This document shows positions 61,097 to 64,000 of a stretch of 64,000 bases of DNA, piece by piece (the stretch's first letter is position 1; the number at the start of each line of letters is the position of its first letter). Source of the DNA: Cohnella laeviribosi DSM 21336. Its GTDB lineage: Bacteria > Bacillota > Bacilli > Paenibacillales > Paenibacillaceae. Both the position numbers and the translations under genes were made by a program. The stretch lies in the NCBI RefSeq assembly GCF_000378425.1, contig NZ_KB899813.1, positions 62,001 through 126,000 on the forward strand. Direction: 5' to 3'. A model generated the notes under the pieces. It saw only the letters and a list, made by a program, of their open reading frames with translations, ran no database searches and had not been told where the DNA came from.

Positions 61097-61425
61097 CATC
61101 CAATCCCGTCCAGCAGCAAGCGCGGATTCGTTAATTCTTTTATCGTATAGTTCGGTGAGACATGGAGTTCCTCTTGAACATCGGAAAATGGAGCAAGCCG
61201 GAAATAGCCCTCCAAAATGCCGGTCAACTCATCCTCTTCAAGATGCATACGATAATACTTGGCAGCATAACGAAGCGCATCGCGGGCGATATCCCAAAAG
61301 TCGATATACCGTCCCGTCAGGGCGCGGATCATATTGTATTCGTGATACTTGGTCCGCCATAAGGCTCTCACTTGATCGCTTTTCCCGGGAAGGCGGCATC
61401 GAATCGCGTTTTCATGGAAATGCCC
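61096..61425 (-). pseudogene. Remnant of a type II haloacid dehalogenase (HAD) gene
   Basis: The minus strand from 61371 down encodes the cap-domain part of (S)-2-haloacid dehalogenases (RALWRTKYHEYNMIRALTGRY, DFWDIARDALRYAAKYY, GYFRLAPFSDV). Immediately upstream, in another frame, MKTRFDAAFPGKAIK continues the homology, so a frameshift lies near 61372. The N-terminal nucleophile motif (DxYGT) and the whole C-terminal catalytic part (motifs II-III) are missing; after DVQEELH the frame runs into unrelated sequence and stops. It is a relic next to the second 52-bp array. Confidence 0.7.
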
Positions 61426-61514
61426 AGCATCGGACTGTAATTGAGGTTATGGAACGGGAAGCGGCAAGCGCGAACCCGCGATGGGTTACGTGCCGCAGTG
61501 TGCATCCGCGAAGT

Positions 61515-61740
61515 AGTCCGTCCAGTACGCTACATCGCCTCCGTTCGTGGTGCTGAGCCGCCAAGTAGTCCGTCCAGTACGCTACATGGCCTCCGTCCGT
61601 GATGCTCAGCCGCCAGGTAGTCCGTCCAGTACGCTACATGGCCTCCGTCCGTGATGCTCAGCCGCCAAGTAGTCCGTCCAGTACGCTACATCGCCTCCGT
61701 TCGTGGTGCTGAGCCGCCAAGTAGTCCGTCCAATACCTCT
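61515..61740 (+). repeat. 52-bp tandem repeat array B (four full copies plus an 18-bp partial)
   Basis: Units start at 61515, 61567, 61619, 61671 and 61723, exactly 52 bases apart, with the same invariant 21-base start as array A. The last unit ends after 18 bases as AGTCCGTCCAATACCTCT, the same truncation as array A. The variable halves (CCTCCGTTCGTGGTGCTGAG or CCTCCGTCCGTGATGCTCAG) alternate. It is preceded by GGGTTACGTGCCGCAGTGT, matching the upstream flank of array A. No gene is seen between 61426 and 61998. Confidence 0.95.
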
Positions 61741-61894
61741 CCGGCCTCCATCCATTCAGTAGAGAGGCCTGCTTGCTGCACGCACGGAAAAAAAGTCCCC
61801 TAAGACGGCACCGCCCGTTTGCTTGCGGCGTCCCCGAAGCAAAAAACCGAAAACGTTCCCCCCTACCCGAAAAATGTCTCCTCCGTGAAACCGA

Positions 61895-61910
61895 AAGAAA
61901 GCGTTATCTT
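61895..61910 (+). promoter_or_regulatory. Candidate cre box before the sugar ATPase gene
   Basis: AAGAAAGCGTTATCTT matches the CcpA consensus at 14 of 16 positions, 89 bases upstream of the ATPase start. Confidence 0.35.
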
Positions 61911-61998
61911 AAACATACGGAATTTCGATTCGAGCGTTGCGTGCCGTTGGGGCCGTAGCGGCCAATCGAAATGCGCGGGTACGGAGGGAGAGAAAGAA

Positions 61999-63513
61999 AT
62001 GGCCGAATACGTGCTGGAGCTGAAGGGCATCACCAAGACGTTCCCCGGCGTCAAAGCGTTGGACAATGTCTACTTCAAGCTGAGGCCGGGCGAAATCCAT
62101 GCGCTGATGGGCGAGAACGGCGCGGGCAAATCGACTTTTATCAAGGTGATTACCGGGGTTCATGCGCCCGACGAAGGCGAAATCTACCTGAACGGCGAGA
62201 AGGTGGAGTTCAAAAGTCCGAACGACGCGAAAAAAGCCGGCATCGCCGCGATCTATCAGCACGTTACGTGCTATCCGGATTTGAGCGTTACCGAGAATAT
62301 TTTCATGGGCCACGAAAAGGTGTCGAAGCTGACCAAGCGCATCTTGTGGAACGACATGCATGCGGAGGCCGAACGGCTGCTGAGAGAGCTGGGCGCGACG
62401 TTCAGCCCGAAGACGCAGATGGGCGCGCTGAGCGTTGCCGAACAGCAGATCGTCGAAATCGCGAAAGCGCTGTCCATGGACGCCAAGATCATCATTATGG
62501 ACGAGCCGACCGCCGCGCTGTCGCGGAACGAAAGCGAGGAGCTGTACCGCATCGCCGAACGGCTTAGAGATAGAGGCGCGTCGATCATTTTCATATCGCA
62601 CCGGTTCGAGGACATGTACCGGCTGGCCAGCATGGTCACGGTGTTTCGGGATTCGAAGTACATCGGCACATGGCGGGTGGACGAAATCTCGAACCCCGAC
62701 CTGATCGTGGCGATGGTCGGACGCGAGATCACCCAACTGTTCCCGAAGAAGGAGGCGAAGATCGGCGAGGAGCTGCTGCGGGTCGAAGGGTTGGGACGGA
62801 CGGGGTATTTCGCGGATGTGTCGTTCAGCCTGCGGCGCGGCGAAATTCTCGGCTTGACCGGACTTGTCGGCGCGGGGCGGACCGAAGTGTGCCAGGCGTT
62901 GTTCGGCGTGACGGGCTACGACAAGGGCAAGATTTACTTCAAAGGCCGGGAATGGAAGGTAAAAAGCCCGCTTGAGGCGATGAAGCGCGGCATCGGATAT
63001 TTGCCCGAGGACCGGCAGAAGCAGGGGCTTGTGCTGCAGTGGAGCATCGGGCGCAACATTACGCTGCCTTCTCTTGAGAAATACGCAAGGCGCGGCCTGC
63101 TCCGCACGGCCAGCGAGGCGCAAACCGCCAAACATCTGGCGGAGAAGGTCAGCGTGAAGGCGGGAAGCATTTTCGACCTGGTCAGCTCCCTGTCCGGGGG
63201 CAACCAGCAGAAGGTGGTCTTCGCCAAGCTGCTGACCGCCGATCTGGACGTTCTCATTCTCGACGAGCCGACCAAGGGCGTCGATGTCGGGGCGAAGTCG
63301 GCGATTTACGAAATCATCAGCGAGCTGGCGTGCAGCGGTTACGGCATCATCATGGTTTCGTCCGAAATGCCCGAAATTATCGGAATGTGCGACCGGGTCG
63401 CCGTCATGAGAGAAGGGCGGATCACGGCCATGCTGGACCGCAAGGACATTACGCAGGAAGCGATTTTGCAGGCGTCGATGGCGGGCGAGCCGGCGCCGGC
63501 CGAAATCCGATAA
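61999..63513 (+). CDS. Sugar ABC ATPase with duplicated nucleotide-binding domains (RbsA type)
   Basis: A 504-residue tandem ATPase of the ribose/galactose (CUT2) group. The first domain has Walker A GENGAGKST, signature LSVAEQQIVEIAKAL, Walker B IIIMDEPTAALS and ISHRFEDMYRL. The second, as usual in this family, has a variant Walker A (GLVGAGRTEV) but a good signature (LSGGNQQKVVFAKLL) and Walker B (VLILDEPTKGVD). GGAGGGAG precedes ATG 61999. The permease follows 15 bases after the stop. With the lipoprotein at 56273 and the YesM/YesN pair it forms a sensed sugar uptake system. Confidence 0.95.
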   Translation: MAEYVLELKGITKTFPGVKALDNVYFKLRPGEIHALMGENGAGKSTFIKVITGVHAPDEGEIYLNGEKVEFKSPNDAKKAGIAAIYQHVTCYPDLSVTENIFMGHEKVSKLTKRILWNDMHAEAERLLRELGATFSPKTQMGALSVAEQQIVEIAKALSMDAKIIIMDEPTAALSRNESEELYRIAERLRDRGASIIFISHRFEDMYRLASMVTVFRDSKYIGTWRVDEISNPDLIVAMVGREITQLFPKKEAKIGEELLRVEGLGRTGYFADVSFSLRRGEILGLTGLVGAGRTEVCQALFGVTGYDKGKIYFKGREWKVKSPLEAMKRGIGYLPEDRQKQGLVLQWSIGRNITLPSLEKYARRGLLRTASEAQTAKHLAEKVSVKAGSIFDLVSSLSGGNQQKVVFAKLLTADLDVLILDEPTKGVDVGAKSAIYEIISELACSGYGIIMVSSEMPEIIGMCDRVAVMREGRITAMLDRKDITQEAILQASMAGEPAPAEIR

Positions 63514-63528
63514 GAGGTGAACACCGGG

Positions 63529-64000
63529 ATGAAACAAAAAATGTTTGCGGACGCGGCGCTGGCGGTCGGGACCGGCCAGGGGGCGGCGACGAAAACTACA
63601 ATCAGCGCGAAATTCGCGAAGTTCAGGGAGCTGGGCCTGCTCGCCGTCATCGTTTTGATCTGCATCGGCGTGCAGATTCGCAACCCGAGCTTTCTGACCT
63701 GGGAAAATATCAACGACATCGCCGCGAACACGGCGATTCTTTCGATTTTGTCCGTCGGCATGATGCTGGTCATTATTACCCGGGGAATAGACCTGTCGAT
63801 CGGCGCGACGCTGGCGCTTTCCGGCATGATCGCCGCGTTGACGGTGAAGGCGCATCCGGGTCTGCATCCGCTGGCCGCGCTGCTGCTCGGCTTTGCCGTC
63901 GGGCTCGCGTGCGGGATAGTGATCGGCTTTCTGGTGGCCAAAGTCGGGATATTGCCGATCATCGCCACGCTCGGCATGATGAACGTCTTCCGCGGGCTCA
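63529..64000 (+). CDS. Sugar ABC permease (RbsC type), cut by window end
   Basis: The first 157 residues of a CUT2 permease: a polar N terminus, then membrane segments LGLLAVIVLICIGVQI, TAILSILSVGMMLVII, the conserved TRGIDLSIGATLALSGMIAA motif, LAALLLGFAVGLACGIVIGF and the GILPIIATLGMMNVFRG motif at the window edge. AAGAGGTG precedes ATG 63529. The frame is intact to the end of the window. Confidence 0.93.
   Translation, partial: MKQKMFADAALAVGTGQGAATKTTISAKFAKFRELGLLAVIVLICIGVQIRNPSFLTWENINDIAANTAILSILSVGMMLVIITRGIDLSIGATLALSGMIAALTVKAHPGLHPLAALLLGFAVGLACGIVIGFLVAKVGILPIIATLGMMNVFRGL

Overview
The window looks like a chromosome segment of a GC-rich member of the Bacillota, most likely a Paenibacillaceae (Paenibacillus/Cohnella-like). 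This is an inference from content: YkuK, RacA-like, MtlR, YesM/YesN and type 2 IPP isomerase families, strong GGAGG ribosome sites with many TTG/GTG starts, MsmX-style sugar ABC operons without their own ATPase, sigma-A promoters, and minisatellite-rich intergenic DNA. No rRNA, tRNA, prophage or CRISPR array was seen. One insertion sequence (IS110 family) is present.

Layout. (1) 1-5.5 kb: a chemosensory cluster, cheA(3' end)-cheW-soluble MCP-cheR-cheB, whose receptor carries 168-bp repeats in both arms of its coiled coil. (2) 5.6-9.2 kb: an ABC-2 exporter translationally coupled to an OmpR-type regulator and histidine kinase. A minus-strand histidine kinase/STAS fusion (9.3-10.9 kb) converges on it. 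(3) 11.1-22.4 kb: a polyol operon with a candidate cre site: ABC lipoprotein and two permeases, sorbitol-type dehydrogenase, SDR, an MtlA-like PTS protein with a degenerate EIIA domain, a TIM-barrel epimerase, a hexuloisomerase-like SIS protein and an MtlR-type regulator. (4) 22.4-26.3 kb: IPP isomerase, an HhH-GPD-like hypothetical, about 1.1 kb of tandem and dispersed repeats, and a RacA-like gene. (5) 26.6-32.4 kb: a sucrose/fructooligosaccharide regulon (LacI repressor, tandem operators on a consensus promoter, ABC importer, cytosolic GH32). (6) 32.5-35.6 kb: a large secreted multidomain protein, then about 1 kb of repeats.

(7) 36.6-41.8 kb is the most striking unit: a sigma-D-like promoter, a class I cyclic-di-GMP riboswitch with terminator, then MCP, GAF protein, ThDP-dependent acetolactate-synthase-like enzyme, small STAS-like protein and a KAS III-like enzyme lacking two of the three FabH catalytic residues, closed by a terminator. 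It looks like a motility/c-di-GMP-controlled module joining small-molecule synthesis to a receptor. (8) 42-46 kb: CYTH protein, membrane coiled-coil protein, structured leader plus YkuK, CDF transporter. (9) 46.4-55.9 kb: GntR regulator and an SsuABC-like import locus with two permeases, split by the IS110 element, with an AprAB-like flavoprotein/ferredoxin pair, lipoprotein and alpha/beta hydrolase. (10) 55.9-64 kb: a decayed UPF0060 gene, a ribose/LsrB-type sugar importer with YesM/YesN two-component system, a decayed haloacid dehalogenase gene, and a second copy of the 52-bp repeat array first seen at 24.9 kb.

Functions come from recognising families by eye. No database search was run. Start codons were moved to the best ribosome-binding site where the longest frame was implausible.
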